From: Albidovulum aestuarii
GTDB lineage: Bacteria; Pseudomonadota; Alphaproteobacteria; Rhodobacterales; Rhodobacteraceae
Length of the DNA: 64,000 nucleotides
Assembly: GCF_029961185.1 (NCBI RefSeq)
Contig: NZ_JASBQQ010000005.1
Span: 124,001 to 188,000, forward strand
Direction of reading: 5' to 3'
Positions 45,560 to 57,385 of this stretch are shown piece by piece. The position numbers were made by a program, and so were the translations under genes. The notes under the pieces were generated by a model. It was given only the letters and a program-made list of their open reading frames with translations. It was not told where the DNA came from and made no database searches. Positions within the stretch are counted from its first letter, which is position 1. Every line of letters starts with the position of its first letter.

Positions 45560-46450
45560 ATGCGCCGATTGCTTCGTCTGTTTTATATCGTCCTGATTCT
45601 CGGCGTCGCTGTGGCGTGGCTGGTCCTGCGCCCCAACCCGCTCCCGGATGACGCTTTAGCGGGGATGACCGGCGATCCGGCCAGGGGTGAACTGATCTTT
45701 TGGGCGGGTGGCTGCGCCTCGTGCCATGCCGGCGACAAGGCAACCGAGGATGCAAAACTGGTCCTGAAAGGCGGGCAGCGCTTCCCTTCTCCATTCGGCA
45801 CCTTCGTCGCCCCGAACATTTCGAACGACCCCGAAGCGGGGATTGGCGCGTGGAGCGATCTTGACCTTGCCAATGCCATGGCACGGGGCGTTTCGCCCAA
45901 AAGACGCCACTACTTCCCAGTCTTCCCCTATGCTAGCTACGCCAAAGCGGATCTGCAGGACATAGTCGATCTGCGCGCCTATCTTGCCACCCTTCCCGCC
46001 GATCCGACCCCGAGCGAGGCGCATGAAGTGGGTTTTCCCTTCAATATCCGCCTCAGCCTTGGTGGCTGGAAGTTCCTCTTCCTGAAGGATGGCTGGGTGG
46101 TCGATGGCGACCTGACAGTGGAAGAGCAGCGCGGCCGTTATCTGGCCGAGGCTCTCGGCCATTGTGGCGAATGCCATACACCCAGGAACGCGCTTGGCGG
46201 GATGGAGACCGGCCGCTGGTTCGCAGGCGGACCGGTGCCTGCGGGGCGCGGCAATTTCCCGAATATCACGCCCGCAAAGCTGGACTGGTCGAACACCGAT
46301 ATCGTCGAATACCTGACCTCGGGCTTCACGCCGGAATATGACAGTGCGGGCGGGCATATGGCGCTGGTGGTGCAGAACATGGCACGGCTACCCGCAAACG
46401 ACCGCGCGGCAATCGCGGCTTATTTGAAGCGCGTACCGCCATCTGAGTGA
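45560..46450 (+). CDS. Membrane-anchored di-haem cytochrome c
   Basis: A 296-residue protein with a basic N-terminus and one hydrophobic anchor (LRLFYIVLILGVAVAWLVL). Two haem-binding sites: WAGGCASCH near residue 60 and HCGECH near residue 200, in DPARGELIFWAGGCASCHAG and GHCGECHTPRNALGG contexts. It resembles the cytochrome subunits of alcohol or gluconate dehydrogenases and related c-type donors to oxidases, but no dehydrogenase subunit is adjacent. ATG 45560 follows AGGAGA. Confidence 0.88.
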   Translation: MRRLLRLFYIVLILGVAVAWLVLRPNPLPDDALAGMTGDPARGELIFWAGGCASCHAGDKATEDAKLVLKGGQRFPSPFGTFVAPNISNDPEAGIGAWSDLDLANAMARGVSPKRRHYFPVFPYASYAKADLQDIVDLRAYLATLPADPTPSEAHEVGFPFNIRLSLGGWKFLFLKDGWVVDGDLTVEEQRGRYLAEALGHCGECHTPRNALGGMETGRWFAGGPVPAGRGNFPNITPAKLDWSNTDIVEYLTSGFTPEYDSAGGHMALVVQNMARLPANDRAAIAAYLKRVPPSE

Positions 46451-46556
46451 CACGCCGATTTACCTGATGTTAACCCTTATTGCAGCATGATCGGGCGATG
46501 GGCCGACAATGCTCGCCGATGGCGGTACTCGACGGCCGGTATCGCGGGACACTGCC

Positions 46557-46868
46557 ATGACCTCCGCTTCGCACTGCCTTACCCTCCTCCTTCCCCTGAC
46601 GGTCGCTGCGCCCTGTTATGCGGACCCTATCACGCAAACCACGGTGCCGCCCGTTGCGCGGCTGCAGATGGCAAATGGCCTCGACAGCCAATCGCAACCC
46701 CGGCCTATGCCACGGATATGGTTGCCAGAACCGGGAAGCAGGATGACCGGTATAATTTTCAAGGGGATCGAATTTCTTACCAGCGACCGGATTTCGACCC
46801 AGGCCGGTTTTCACGACGGCAGCGCGTCAGGTCCACGCCTTGATCTGTCGATAGGGTTCAACTTCTGA
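46557..46868 (+). CDS. Small secreted protein, possible outer-membrane fragment
   Basis: A 103-residue reading from ATG 46557, with a likely signal peptide (MTSASHCLTLLLPLTVAAP, then CYADP) and a mature part ending LDLSIGFNF, whose aromatic terminus is typical of outer-membrane barrel strands. No family recognised. There is no strong ribosome site. A competing frame from 46487 is judged a shadow. TTAACCC at 46470-46476 and the porin downstream may hint at envelope function. Confidence 0.45.
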   Translation: MTSASHCLTLLLPLTVAAPCYADPITQTTVPPVARLQMANGLDSQSQPRPMPRIWLPEPGSRMTGIIFKGIEFLTSDRISTQAGFHDGSASGPRLDLSIGFNF

Positions 46869-47014
46869 ACCGGCTCATTGGCACTGCTGTCCGGAACTGT
46901 GCAGTTCACGCTACAGCGACCAATTAACTGGCATCTGATTGCAAGGAACACTTGTAGCACCGGCGAGAACGGGCGAATGGCTGCGGCCAATAGAACTCAT
47001 CGGGGGCCGAATTC

Positions 47015-47920
47015 ATGTATGCAGATCATCTTTCCAAAGCCTTCGCCGGGCTTGTCCTTGCGGCGGCGGTCCCGACCACAATCGCCGCACAATCGGCCCC
47101 GAATATCGTCGTCAAGGGCGAGGTCGAAATTGAATCGCTTCACAGCGACGGTTCCGACGAAACCTTCCTCTTCGGTGACGTTGATCTGAGTTTCGGCCCG
47201 GCTGGCGGAGCGGGCGGGCTTGGTTTTGATCTCGGTGTTCTCGCGATCGACAGCGATGGAATTGGCTCCGAATCGGCGGTTTTCGCAGCTGCCACCTACA
47301 CGACCAGCTATGGCAAGTTCAGCTTCGGTGTGCCGCGCAACGCCGCGAGCGCTTTCAGCCGCATGCCGGATGTGGGCGGTATCAAATTGGTGGGGATAAC
47401 TCAGGACACGTTCACCGGTGGAATCGTCGAACTGGTTTATCTGACGAATGACGACGTCCCGGTCGGCCTGCGGTATGATGCAGATTACGGAGCGTTTAAA
47501 GCGGCGACATCTTACCACCGCCTGTCCGACTCGGAGGCGACCGTCTTTGACCTTGCCGCCAGCTTTGAGATGGGCAAGTTCTTCACCAACGGCTCTGTGG
47601 AGATTGTAAAACCACAGGGCACCTCGTCACAATCGGCGGTGCATGCCGAGATCGGCGCGAGCACGGACCTCTACGAGGCGGGGATTGGCTACACGATTGG
47701 CAGCAATGTCATTCCAGACGCGTTCATGGCCTGGGCGACTTACCGGCCGGTTCAGAAGTTGGATGTTTCGGCAACCGTCCTCGACATCGACGGCGTCGAT
47801 GCACTCTATGGTCTGAGCGGCACATACCAATTCTGGAACTCTGCCTATGTGCAGATGGGTGTCGCCGACAGCAGCAGCTTCGATGCGGTCTGGGATCTGT
47901 CGCTCGGCTACAAGTTCTGA
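47015..47920 (+). CDS. Outer-membrane porin-like beta-barrel
   Basis: A 301-residue protein with a signal peptide (KAFAGLVLAAAVPTTIAA) and a mature region of alternating beta strands: short amphipathic segments such as GGLGFDLGVLAID and YGKFSFGVPRNAASAF. It ends DAVWDLSLGYKF with the terminal Phe of outer-membrane proteins. It is likely a general porin of the Gram-negative type. It lies opposite lipA with a terminator between. Substrate unknown. Confidence 0.8.
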   Translation: MYADHLSKAFAGLVLAAAVPTTIAAQSAPNIVVKGEVEIESLHSDGSDETFLFGDVDLSFGPAGGAGGLGFDLGVLAIDSDGIGSESAVFAAATYTTSYGKFSFGVPRNAASAFSRMPDVGGIKLVGITQDTFTGGIVELVYLTNDDVPVGLRYDADYGAFKAATSYHRLSDSEATVFDLAASFEMGKFFTNGSVEIVKPQGTSSQSAVHAEIGASTDLYEAGIGYTIGSNVIPDAFMAWATYRPVQKLDVSATVLDIDGVDALYGLSGTYQFWNSAYVQMGVADSSSFDAVWDLSLGYKF

Positions 47921-47929
47921 ACCTGATTT

Positions 47930-47957
47930 GGGCGGGCGATCTGCCCGCCCTTCGTTT
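47930..47957. terminator. Terminator between porin and lipA
   Basis: GGGCGGGC (47930-47937), a GATCT loop, and GCCCGCCC (47943-47950), followed by TTCGTTT. A perfect 8-bp stem between convergent genes. Confidence 0.8.
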
Positions 47958-48907
47958 CAGGCCCGGCCCAAACGCTCCAGCCGCGCCGCGCGCAGACGCG
48001 CGAAGTCGTCTCCTGCGTGATAGGATGACCGCGTCAGCGGCGTCGCCGAAACCATCAGGAAGCCCTTGCCATAGGCGGCCTTTTCATAGCCTGCGAACTC
48101 CTCGGGCGTGACGAACCGGTCGATGCGGTGGTGTTTCGGAGTCGGCTGCAGATACTGGCCGACGGTCAGAAAGTCGATATCGGCGGCGCGCATGTCATCC
48201 ATGACCTGCCGGACCTCCTGCGCGTTCTCGCCGAGCCCGACCATGATGCCCGACTTGGTGAACATCGCCGGGTCCAGTTCCTTCACCCGTTGCAAAAGCC
48301 GGAGCGAGTGAAAGTACCGCGCGCCGGGACGGACCGACGGATAGAGGCCGGGCACGGTTTCAAGGTTGTGATTGAAGACGTCCGGACGGGATTCCACAAC
48401 CTTTTCAAGTGCCTCCGGTCTACACTTAAGAAAGTCCGGGGTCAGGATCTCGATCGTCGTTCCCGGCGAGCGATGCCGAACGGCACGGATCGTCTGGGCG
48501 AAATGCTCAGCCCCGCCATCTTCCAGATCGTCGCGGTCGACCGAGGTAATCACGACATGGTTCAGGCCCAGCGTCTCGACCGCATGGGCGACGCGTCCGG
48601 GTTCAAAGACGTCCAGCGCATCCGGGCGGCCGGTGGCAATGTTGCAGAACGAACAGCCGCGCGTGCAGATCTCGCCCATGATCATCATTGTGGCGTGACC
48701 GGCCGACCAGCATTCGCCAACATTCGGGCAGCCAGCCTCTTCGCAGACCGTCACCAGCTTGTTCGTGCGCAGGATATCGCGCGTCTGCTTGTACCCTGCC
48801 GAGGTCGGGGCCTTGACCCTGATCCAGTCGGGTTTTTTCGGTTGCGCCTGATCCGCCCGATGGGCTTTTTCTGGGTGACGCTGGTCCGGAATTTTGAGGT
48901 CGCGCAC
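47957..48907 (-). CDS. lipA: Lipoyl synthase
   Basis: A 316-residue radical SAM enzyme that inserts two sulfurs into octanoyl-protein to make lipoate for pyruvate and 2-oxoglutarate dehydrogenases. Both clusters are present: auxiliary [12 protein letters not shown] and the radical-SAM cluster CTRGCSFC. The C-terminal motifs GLGENAQEV and [15 protein letters not shown] are typical. The start region [18 protein letters not shown] is as expected. Opposite the aqpZ gene. Confidence 0.96.
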   Translation of the reverse strand: MRDLKIPDQRHPEKAHRADQAQPKKPDWIRVKAPTSAGYKQTRDILRTNKLVTVCEEAGCPNVGECWSAGHATMMIMGEICTRGCSFCNIATGRPDALDVFEPGRVAHAVETLGLNHVVITSVDRDDLEDGGAEHFAQTIRAVRHRSPGTTIEILTPDFLKCRPEALEKVVESRPDVFNHNLETVPGLYPSVRPGARYFHSLRLLQRVKELDPAMFTKSGIMVGLGENAQEVRQVMDDMRAADIDFLTVGQYLQPTPKHHRIDRFVTPEEFAGYEKAAYGKGFLMVSATPLTRSSYHAGDDFARLRAARLERLGRA

Positions 48908-49010
48908 GAATAATTCCCCCTAACTAGCGGTCGTACCGGAGATATGCCTTTTCTCAGTGAAACACAATGAAACTGCGCACATGGCGGGATTGCGCGGAAT
49001 GGGAGGATAC

Positions 49011-49694
49011 ATGTCTTCAAAATTCGTCGCCGAGGCAATCGGAACGTTCATCCTGGTGTTCTTCGGGGTCGGATCGGCGGTTCTGATGGGCGAGCATATT
49101 GGTATGCTCGGGATCTCGCTGGCATTTGGCCTGTCGATTGTCGCCGCTGCCTACGGAATCGGTCCGATTTCGGGCGCGCATCTGAACCCGGCAGTGTCGT
49201 TTGGCATGATGGCTGCGGGCCGAATGAGCGGGCGCGATGCGGCAATCTACTCCATCGCTCAGGTGGCCGGGGCGACGCTGGCCGCGGCGGTGATCCTCAT
49301 GATCGCATCCGGTCGGGCTGACTATTCGCTGGCCACAAACGGGCTTGGCCAGAACGGCTATGGTGCGGGCTATCTGGGTGAGTATTCGATGGGCGCTGCG
49401 TTCCTGTTCGAAACGGTCGCGACGTTTCTCTTCGTCACCGTCATTCTCGGCGTGACGCAGAACGGCGCGCCCACCAACCTCGCTGGGCTGGCAATCGGAC
49501 TGACGCTGGCGGGCATTCACCTGGTTGGCATCGATGTAACCGGCGTTTCGGTCAATCCTGCCCGGTCGTTCGGACCTGCGATCTTTGCCGGTGGCGCTGC
49601 GCTCAGTTCGTTGTGGCTCTTCATCGTCGCCCCGCTCCTTGGGGGTATTCTGGCCGGCTTCGCCCACAGTCTGGGTGTGACGAGCGCACAGTAG
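49011..49694 (+). CDS. aqpZ: Aquaporin Z
   Basis: A 227-residue water channel with six membrane helices. Both NPA loops are present, SGAHLNPAVSFG and VSVNPARSFGPA. The water-selective residues are in place (AGIHLVGIDVTG with a His, and Arg in NPARS). GGGAGG precedes ATG 49011; a reading from 48957 is not supported. It stands alone between lipA and oxyR. Confidence 0.95.
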   Translation: MSSKFVAEAIGTFILVFFGVGSAVLMGEHIGMLGISLAFGLSIVAAAYGIGPISGAHLNPAVSFGMMAAGRMSGRDAAIYSIAQVAGATLAAAVILMIASGRADYSLATNGLGQNGYGAGYLGEYSMGAAFLFETVATFLFVTVILGVTQNGAPTNLAGLAIGLTLAGIHLVGIDVTGVSVNPARSFGPAIFAGGAALSSLWLFIVAPLLGGILAGFAHSLGVTSAQ

Positions 49695-49715
49695 CCTTGG
49701 GATCATCCGGGTAGC

Positions 49716-50645
49716 CTAGCCCCCGGGGCTGCGCGCGGCATTCACCAATGCCGCGCCGGCCTCTGCCAGAATTTCGGCAAGTCTCGTGAACCAGCCTTCG
49801 CCGTCGCTGGTGACACGGCGCACCAATACGATACGTCTGGAAGGTTCGGGGTCTGAAAAGCGGCGCAAGGCTATCCCGGGCACAGCCGCCGATTCCGTTG
49901 CGACCGCGATTTCCGGCAGAAAGGTCAACCCGACCCCCTGCCCCACAAGCCCGCAAAGCGTCGACAGCGAGGCGGCCCCAAGATCGAGACGTAGGCGTTT
50001 GCGGTCGAGACCACAAACTTCCAGCGCCTGATCGGCTAGGCAGTGGCCTTCATCCAGCAGCAGCAGTTGATCGGGGTCGAGCGTGGCCGGTCTCAATGCT
50101 TCCATACCGGCAGAAGCCGCTGAAATCCGCCGGGCACTGCCTGCCAGCAGGAACCTGTCCTCAAACAATGGCGTGGCGGACAGGTCTGAACCGTAGGGCA
50201 GATCAGCCACCACGATTGCATCCAGCCGGCCGGAATTCAGATCGGCCATCAGGTCATCAGTACGGGCCTCGCGAATCCTGAGATCACGGGTCAGGTCGTC
50301 GGCCCGCAGGTTCGGCAGGGCGCGGGGCAAAAGATATGGGGCCACGGTCGGAATGACGCCAAGGTTCAGCCTTCCGGACAAAGCCTTGCGCCGCGCCGCG
50401 GCTTCCAGTTCGCTGATCTCGGCCAGAATCCGCCGGGCGCGTGTTTCCAGCTCGCGCCCTTCGCGCGTCAGATGCAGGCCCCTTGGCAGTCGTTCGACGA
50501 GAGTGACGTTAAGAACAGTCTCCAGTTCTTTGATCTGCATGGACAATGCTGGCTGAGAAATGTGGACCTTTTCGGCGGCGCCCCCAAAGCTGCGCGCCTC
50601 GGCGAGAGCGAGAAAATAGCTCAACTGTCGCAATGTCAAGGGCAT
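49716..50645 (-). CDS. oxyR: Peroxide-sensing regulator OxyR
   Basis: A 309-residue LysR-type regulator. Helix-turn-helix residues ~1-60 (LRQLSYFLALAEARSFGGAA, KVHISQPALSMQIKELE), then the effector domain with the redox pair: C202 in LLLDEGHCLADQALEVC and C211. This spacing matches OxyR, whose cysteines form a disulfide on peroxide exposure. Divergent from katG with a 159-bp gap, the usual target arrangement. ATG 50645 is preferred to 50651. Confidence 0.93.
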   Translation of the reverse strand: MPLTLRQLSYFLALAEARSFGGAAEKVHISQPALSMQIKELETVLNVTLVERLPRGLHLTREGRELETRARRILAEISELEAAARRKALSGRLNLGVIPTVAPYLLPRALPNLRADDLTRDLRIREARTDDLMADLNSGRLDAIVVADLPYGSDLSATPLFEDRFLLAGSARRISAASAGMEALRPATLDPDQLLLLDEGHCLADQALEVCGLDRKRLRLDLGAASLSTLCGLVGQGVGLTFLPEIAVATESAAVPGIALRRFSDPEPSRRIVLVRRVTSDGEGWFTRLAEILAEAGAALVNAARSPGG

Positions 50646-52979
<2,334 letters not shown>

Positions 52980-53003
52980 CGGTTTATCCATCCGCTGAAA
53001 CAG

Positions 53004-53033
53004 AAAAGCGCCCCGGAAGCCGGGGCGCTTTTT
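53004..53033. terminator. Bidirectional terminator between katG and DUF6456 gene
   Basis: AAAAGCGCCCCGG (53004-53016), AAG loop, CCGGGGCGCTTTT (53020-53032) with a further T, then ATTT. A perfect 13-bp stem; T-tracts on both strands because A4 precedes the stem. Confidence 0.92.
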
Positions 53034-53035
53034 AT

Positions 53036-54175
53036 TTAGCCGATCATCGGAGACTGCCCGCCATAGGTCTCGTCATAGTGGCGCTTCAGGCGCTGAAGCG
53101 CGATGCGCAGGACGATCTTGCCCGACCGCGCCGACCAGCCCATGCGTTTCTCCGCGGCCTCCAGCCCCTCCAGAAAACAGCAGCAGCGCAGGACCATGTC
53201 GCCAAGCCCGGGACCAAGATCACGTAGTGCTGCGGCAACCCGATCGCGCGCCTGTCCGGATCCGCCGCCAACACCGCCGGAAAAACTGCCCCTGTCGCCC
53301 GCTGTCAGGAACCTGTCCCAATTCTGTGCAACTCTCGGACCCAACTGAGCGAGCTCAAAATCCTCGCGCAGTCGTTCACCCGCAGCGACCAGATCCGAAC
53401 TGAGAAAGGGATTGCCGTCCTTTTCCTTCCGGCGCGCCAGCACTGTCAGCGGGCTCTCGGCGAGGTTGTATCGGACCCGATGCCGATTGTCGGCCCCCGC
53501 TTCGGTAATATCGCGTTCGCCCCAATCCCGGTGTTGTTCCGAAAACCGGTTCTGCGTTTCAGCGAATCCCGGACTGCGCGATGCCTGGTCTTGCGCAAGC
53601 AGACGCTTCAGCATTGCGCGCCCTGCCCCGGTAATCTCGTAGGTCGTCACCCGGCCCGGCTTTTGCACGGCGATCCAGTCTTTCAGGGCGAATGCCTGCG
53701 CCACGGTTCTGTCGACAACACCTGTCCGGACCGTTCCCTTTAATACAACGGCCTTTTCCATCTCGGTCGAAACGACCAGAACAGCACCGATTTCACATAA
53801 CCGCCGGAGAATCCGGCGGGCTTCCCGATGCAATGCGGCTTCATCGGGGACGTGACACTTGGTCGACCGGACCGGTGCACTCATATGGCAGGCTCCTTCC
53901 TGTTTTTGACATGCTGTTTCCGTCTTTCGTGCTCGTTCGGACCAGCTTGGCGGGACATAGAGCCGACCAAACCGGTTCAATGCCTCGTCGATCAGCGGGT
54001 CATCGCGTCGGTTTTCAAACGCGCGGACTTTTCTGAGGATTGTTGACGCATGGCAGCCTTCGAACCGGGCAAGAGCGCGCAGCGACAGCCCCTCTTCGAC
54101 ATGACGCAGATAAAGGCGCGCATTTTCTGGCAGCCAGCCAGGCAATGCCGCTGGCGGTTGGGCCATAACCGTCAT
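53036..54175 (-). CDS. DUF6456-domain protein with N-terminal helix-turn-helix
   Basis: A 379-residue protein. The N-terminus carries a helix-turn-helix-like segment (GLSLRALARFEGCHASTILR) and resembles a DNA-binding module. The C-terminal DUF6456 domain (about 240-375, DLVAAGERLREDFELAQLGP, LEGLEAAEKRMGWSARSGKI) is typical of Rhodobacterales. It is divergent from the DUF6477 gene, an association seen across the order. Function unknown; a regulatory role is plausible. Confidence 0.8.
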   Translation of the reverse strand: MTVMAQPPAALPGWLPENARLYLRHVEEGLSLRALARFEGCHASTILRKVRAFENRRDDPLIDEALNRFGRLYVPPSWSERARKTETACQKQEGACHMSAPVRSTKCHVPDEAALHREARRILRRLCEIGAVLVVSTEMEKAVVLKGTVRTGVVDRTVAQAFALKDWIAVQKPGRVTTYEITGAGRAMLKRLLAQDQASRSPGFAETQNRFSEQHRDWGERDITEAGADNRHRVRYNLAESPLTVLARRKEKDGNPFLSSDLVAAGERLREDFELAQLGPRVAQNWDRFLTAGDRGSFSGGVGGGSGQARDRVAAALRDLGPGLGDMVLRCCCFLEGLEAAEKRMGWSARSGKIVLRIALQRLKRHYDETYGGQSPMIG

Positions 54176-54395
54176 TCAGTCCCCCGAATTTCCTACAGCA
54201 ATTTACGCTGCATTAACCACAATAGGATCAACCGTCGGTTGCATTCGTTACCTGATCGTTAAAGGCGAGCACGATCCCGAGAATTATTGATAAATTATAA
54301 ATTTCTCTGAAAGATACGGACGCTACCCGGCGACAATCCGCAACACCGGGACTTCCTGTTTCATTCTCCGGTTGTTTTCAACATGGAGGAAACTG

Positions 54396-54680
54396 ATGTC
54401 CGATCTTCCGTCGATGCTTCAGGAGTTGCGCCGCCCCCGGCTTTTGATCCGCGCAGCGAGGGCCGGGTTGGCCGAATACAACCGGAACCGTGACCTGAAG
54501 CGCCTCGTGCGGGCCAATGCGGTCCCTGACCCCGACAGGGCATTGTCCATTCTGATGGAAGAAGAAGAACGGATCGAAGCGACGCGCCGGACCGGCGATG
54601 CCAGCTACTCCTTCACACGCCATATCGAGGTTTTGATCGCAATGATGGCGGAGGTCCGCCTGCTCAGGTCCTGTGCGTGA
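54396..54680 (+). CDS. DUF6477 family small protein
   Basis: A 94-residue basic, mostly helical protein starting MSDLPSMLQELRRPRLLIR, with a charged C-terminal half (RALSILMEEEERIEATRRTG). ATG 54396 follows GGAGGA. No membrane segment or signal peptide. The family is confined to Rhodobacterales and sits beside DUF6456. Function unknown. AT-rich DNA before it (about 54281-54305) probably holds the promoter shared with the divergent gene. Confidence 0.8.
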   Translation: MSDLPSMLQELRRPRLLIRAARAGLAEYNRNRDLKRLVRANAVPDPDRALSILMEEEERIEATRRTGDASYSFTRHIEVLIAMMAEVRLLRSCA

Positions 54681-54703
54681 CTTCGACCTGCCACCAATGG
54701 AAT

Positions 54704-54727
54704 GGGCCGCCCGATCCGGGGCGGCCC
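54704..54727. terminator. Terminator between DUF6477 and mttB-like genes
   Basis: GGGCCGCCC (54704-54712), GATCCG loop, GGGCGGCCC (54719-54727). A perfect 9-bp stem between two convergent genes. Confidence 0.75.
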
Positions 54728-54755
54728 TGTGACTTTTGACGCCGCCAGACGACGA

Positions 54756-56300
54756 TCACATGAAGGCGTCAGGCATCGAGGCCTTCTTCTTCGCCACGTA
54801 TTCGTTCAGCGCCTCTTCGATCGCAGGATCCATTGCGGGCTTCTGGTAGTCGTTCAGCAGCTTCGAAACACGCGCCTTGGCGAGCGCAACTGTGTCGCGG
54901 GCCCCTTCTTCGTCCCAGGTCTCGAACGGCTTGTAGTCCAGCAGTTCGGTGCGCCAGAAGGCCTGCTTGAAGTTTGCCTGCGTATGGGCACAGCCGAGGT
55001 AGTGACCACCCGGACCAACTTCGCGGATCGCGTCCATCGCCTGCCCGGTCTCGGACATGTCGATGCCCTTGGCGATGTGATGCAGAACACCAAGTTGATC
55101 GGCATCCATCACGAACTTCTCGAAGGACGAGACAAGACCGCCCTCAAGCCAGCCGCAGGAATGCAGCATGAAGTTCACACCGGCCAGAAGGCCCATATTA
55201 AGCGAGTTCGACGTCTCGTATGCCGCCTGAGCGTCCGGCAGCTTCGATCCGCAGAACGAGCCTGCCGACCGGTAGGGCAGCCCCATGCGCCGGGCAAGTT
55301 GGCCCGCGCCGTAGGTGATATGCGCCGCTTCAGGTGTGCCAAAGGTCGGCGCGCCAGAATTCATGTCGATCGAGGTCACGAAGGCACCGAAGATCACCGG
55401 CGCGCCCTGGCGGATGAGCTGGCTGTAAGCGACGCCCGCCAGCACTTCCGCCATGACCTGCGTCAGTGTACCCGCGACCGTCACCGGCGCCATCGCGCCG
55501 CCGACGATGAAGGGCGAGATGATCGCGGCCTGATTGGCCTTCGCATAGACCTCAAGCGCGCCCATCATGATCCCGTCGAAGGTCATCGGCGAGTTGATGT
55601 TGATGAGCGAGGTCATGACCGTGTTCTGGTCGACAAAGTCGGACCCGAACAGGATCTTTGACATCTCGACCGAATCTTCGGCCCGGACCGGTTCCGTCAC
55701 CGAGCCCATGTACGGCTTGTCCGACAACGTCATATGCGCCAGCAGCATGTCGAGGTGACGCTTGTTCACCGGGATATCGGTCGGCTCGCAAACCGTGCCG
55801 CCGGAATGATGCAACCATTTCGACATGTAGCCGAGCTTTACGAATTTCTGGAAATCGTCGAGCGTCGCATAGCGGCGCCCGCCATCAGCATCGCGCACGA
55901 AGGGCGGACCATAGACGGGCGCAAGCACAAGACCACGGCCGCCAACGGTCACGTTACGCTCAGGGTTCCGGGCGTGCTGGACATAGGAAGAGGGTGCGGT
56001 CTTGCACAATTGGCGGGCAAGGCCCTTCGGGATGCGCACACGTTCGCCGTGCACGTCGGCACCGGCATCCTTCCAGCGCTTCAGCGCTTCCGGGTTTTCG
56101 ACGAAGTTGACGCCAACTTCTTCGAGAATCGTCTCGGCATTGGCTTCGATGATCTCCAGCGCCTCATCGTTCAGAATCTCGAGGTTCGGGATGTTGCGTT
56201 CGATGAACTTCGCGCATTCGATACGCACAGCCGTCCGTTCTGCCCGCCGTGCGGCACCGCCGCCACCCCGTGCCCGCCGGCCTTCCGCAACTTCACTCAT
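54756..56300 (-). CDS. MttB-family trimethylamine methyltransferase-like protein (no pyrrolysine)
   Basis: A 514-residue protein of the corrinoid-dependent trimethylamine/glycine-betaine methyltransferase family. Recognised by EANAETILEEVGVNFVENPE, VRIPKGLARQLCKTAP, GGAMAPVTVAGTLTQVMAEV and AGVNFMLHSCGWLEGGL. The reading frame has no in-frame amber codon, so it is a non-pyrrolysine member like MtgB, which demethylates glycine betaine. No corrinoid protein or reductive activator adjoins it. ATG 56300 (MSEVAEGRRARGG) is chosen over the reading from 56420. The substrate is unknown; glycine betaine, proline betaine or carnitine are candidates. Confidence 0.85.
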   Translation of the reverse strand: MSEVAEGRRARGGGGAARRAERTAVRIECAKFIERNIPNLEILNDEALEIIEANAETILEEVGVNFVENPEALKRWKDAGADVHGERVRIPKGLARQLCKTAPSSYVQHARNPERNVTVGGRGLVLAPVYGPPFVRDADGGRRYATLDDFQKFVKLGYMSKWLHHSGGTVCEPTDIPVNKRHLDMLLAHMTLSDKPYMGSVTEPVRAEDSVEMSKILFGSDFVDQNTVMTSLININSPMTFDGIMMGALEVYAKANQAAIISPFIVGGAMAPVTVAGTLTQVMAEVLAGVAYSQLIRQGAPVIFGAFVTSIDMNSGAPTFGTPEAAHITYGAGQLARRMGLPYRSAGSFCGSKLPDAQAAYETSNSLNMGLLAGVNFMLHSCGWLEGGLVSSFEKFVMDADQLGVLHHIAKGIDMSETGQAMDAIREVGPGGHYLGCAHTQANFKQAFWRTELLDYKPFETWDEEGARDTVALAKARVSKLLNDYQKPAMDPAIEEALNEYVAKKKASMPDAFM

Positions 56301-56446
56301 GTCCTCGAGTCTCCTGACAAGTCGGTTTCGGCCACCTTGTACTCGGATTGCCCTTTTCCCGAACGCGGGATGCGTCGTTTCGCGGGCGAAAACGACATTT
56401 GACGGTACCGTAAGCGACAATCGGACCAGAGGTCGCGCCCTGATGG

Positions 56447-57238
56447 TCAGGCGGCGCGGGCCAAACAGTCGGGCGCGAAGGGTTCCACCGTCACAGCCTC
56501 GCCGTCAAAGGTACAGAAGCTGCCGGGTGGCACTGCTTCCCAGCATTCACCGGTCTCCAGCGGTTCGGACACAACCGCGCGGCCGACCCGGGTTTCGGAC
56601 CAGCGATGGTAGAGCGTGGGTGCCTTGTCGTCGGTCGCATAGCGCGCGGCGTAAAGCCGTTTTCCGTCAGAAAAAGCCACGGTCATGCGGACATGCGGGC
56701 CAGTACCCTTTTCACGCGAAAGGGCCTCCATCCGTGCCGTGGCGCGTTCCAGTGCCCCTTTCGGATCATCATCCAGCCCCTCGCCGAGCGCGATCAGGAA
56801 CAGGGCCTCGCTGTCCGTCGCCCCCTTCCTGTGGGCATAAAGCTGATCAGGGATCAGCATCTCGGCATCGCGCCGAAGGCCGTCATAACCACCGATCTGG
56901 CCGTTATGCATGAACGACCAGCGCCCGACCGCAAAGGGATGGCAGTTGTTGCGGCTGGTCGCGGTACCAGTCGAGGCACGGACATGAGCGAGGAACAGAT
57001 GCGATTTCACCTGTGCGGTCAGCGAGCGCAGGTTCGGGTCGGACCACGCGGGCAGGATGTCGCGAAAAAGCCCCGGTTCCTCTCGTTCGCCGTACCATGC
57101 GAGCCCGAACCCATCTGCGTTGATCGCCGATTTGCACTCCGACGCGCACTGACTCTGGTGGATCAGCGAATGCCCCGGGCGGCTGACGATATCCTCAAGA
57201 AAGATCGGAGTGCCCGTATAGGCTGCCCATCTGCACAT
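56447..57238 (-). CDS. Class II glutamine amidotransferase (YafJ type)
   Basis: A 263-residue Ntn-type amidotransferase domain. The N-terminal nucleophile Cys2 in MCRWAAYTGTPIFLED, FLAHVRASTGTATSRNNCHP and FMHNGQIGGYDGLR mark glutaminase motifs. It has no synthetase partner in the same polypeptide, so it may serve a separate acceptor or act in ergothioneine-like pathways (EgtC relatives). It lies in a gene-dense region and is not clearly linked to neighbours. Function unknown beyond the domain. Confidence 0.87.
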   Translation of the reverse strand: MCRWAAYTGTPIFLEDIVSRPGHSLIHQSQCASECKSAINADGFGLAWYGEREEPGLFRDILPAWSDPNLRSLTAQVKSHLFLAHVRASTGTATSRNNCHPFAVGRWSFMHNGQIGGYDGLRRDAEMLIPDQLYAHRKGATDSEALFLIALGEGLDDDPKGALERATARMEALSREKGTGPHVRMTVAFSDGKRLYAARYATDDKAPTLYHRWSETRVGRAVVSEPLETGECWEAVPPGSFCTFDGEAVTVEPFAPDCLARAA

Positions 57239-57385
57239 ATTCTTACCTCTGCTCGCGGGCGGGTTGCCAAAATCCTCCCCTTTGCGGAAGTCTGGCGCGC
57301 ACCTCGTTGATTTGGGCTTAATTTAGCGCGGCGGATGACAAATATCGACAGATTTCATGTGTCGCGGTTTCAGCGTCGAGCTGCA

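Noticed and set aside
54756-56300. Pyrrolysine-containing trimethylamine methyltransferase MttB
   Set aside because: No in-frame amber codon interrupts the reading frame, and no pyl genes are nearby.
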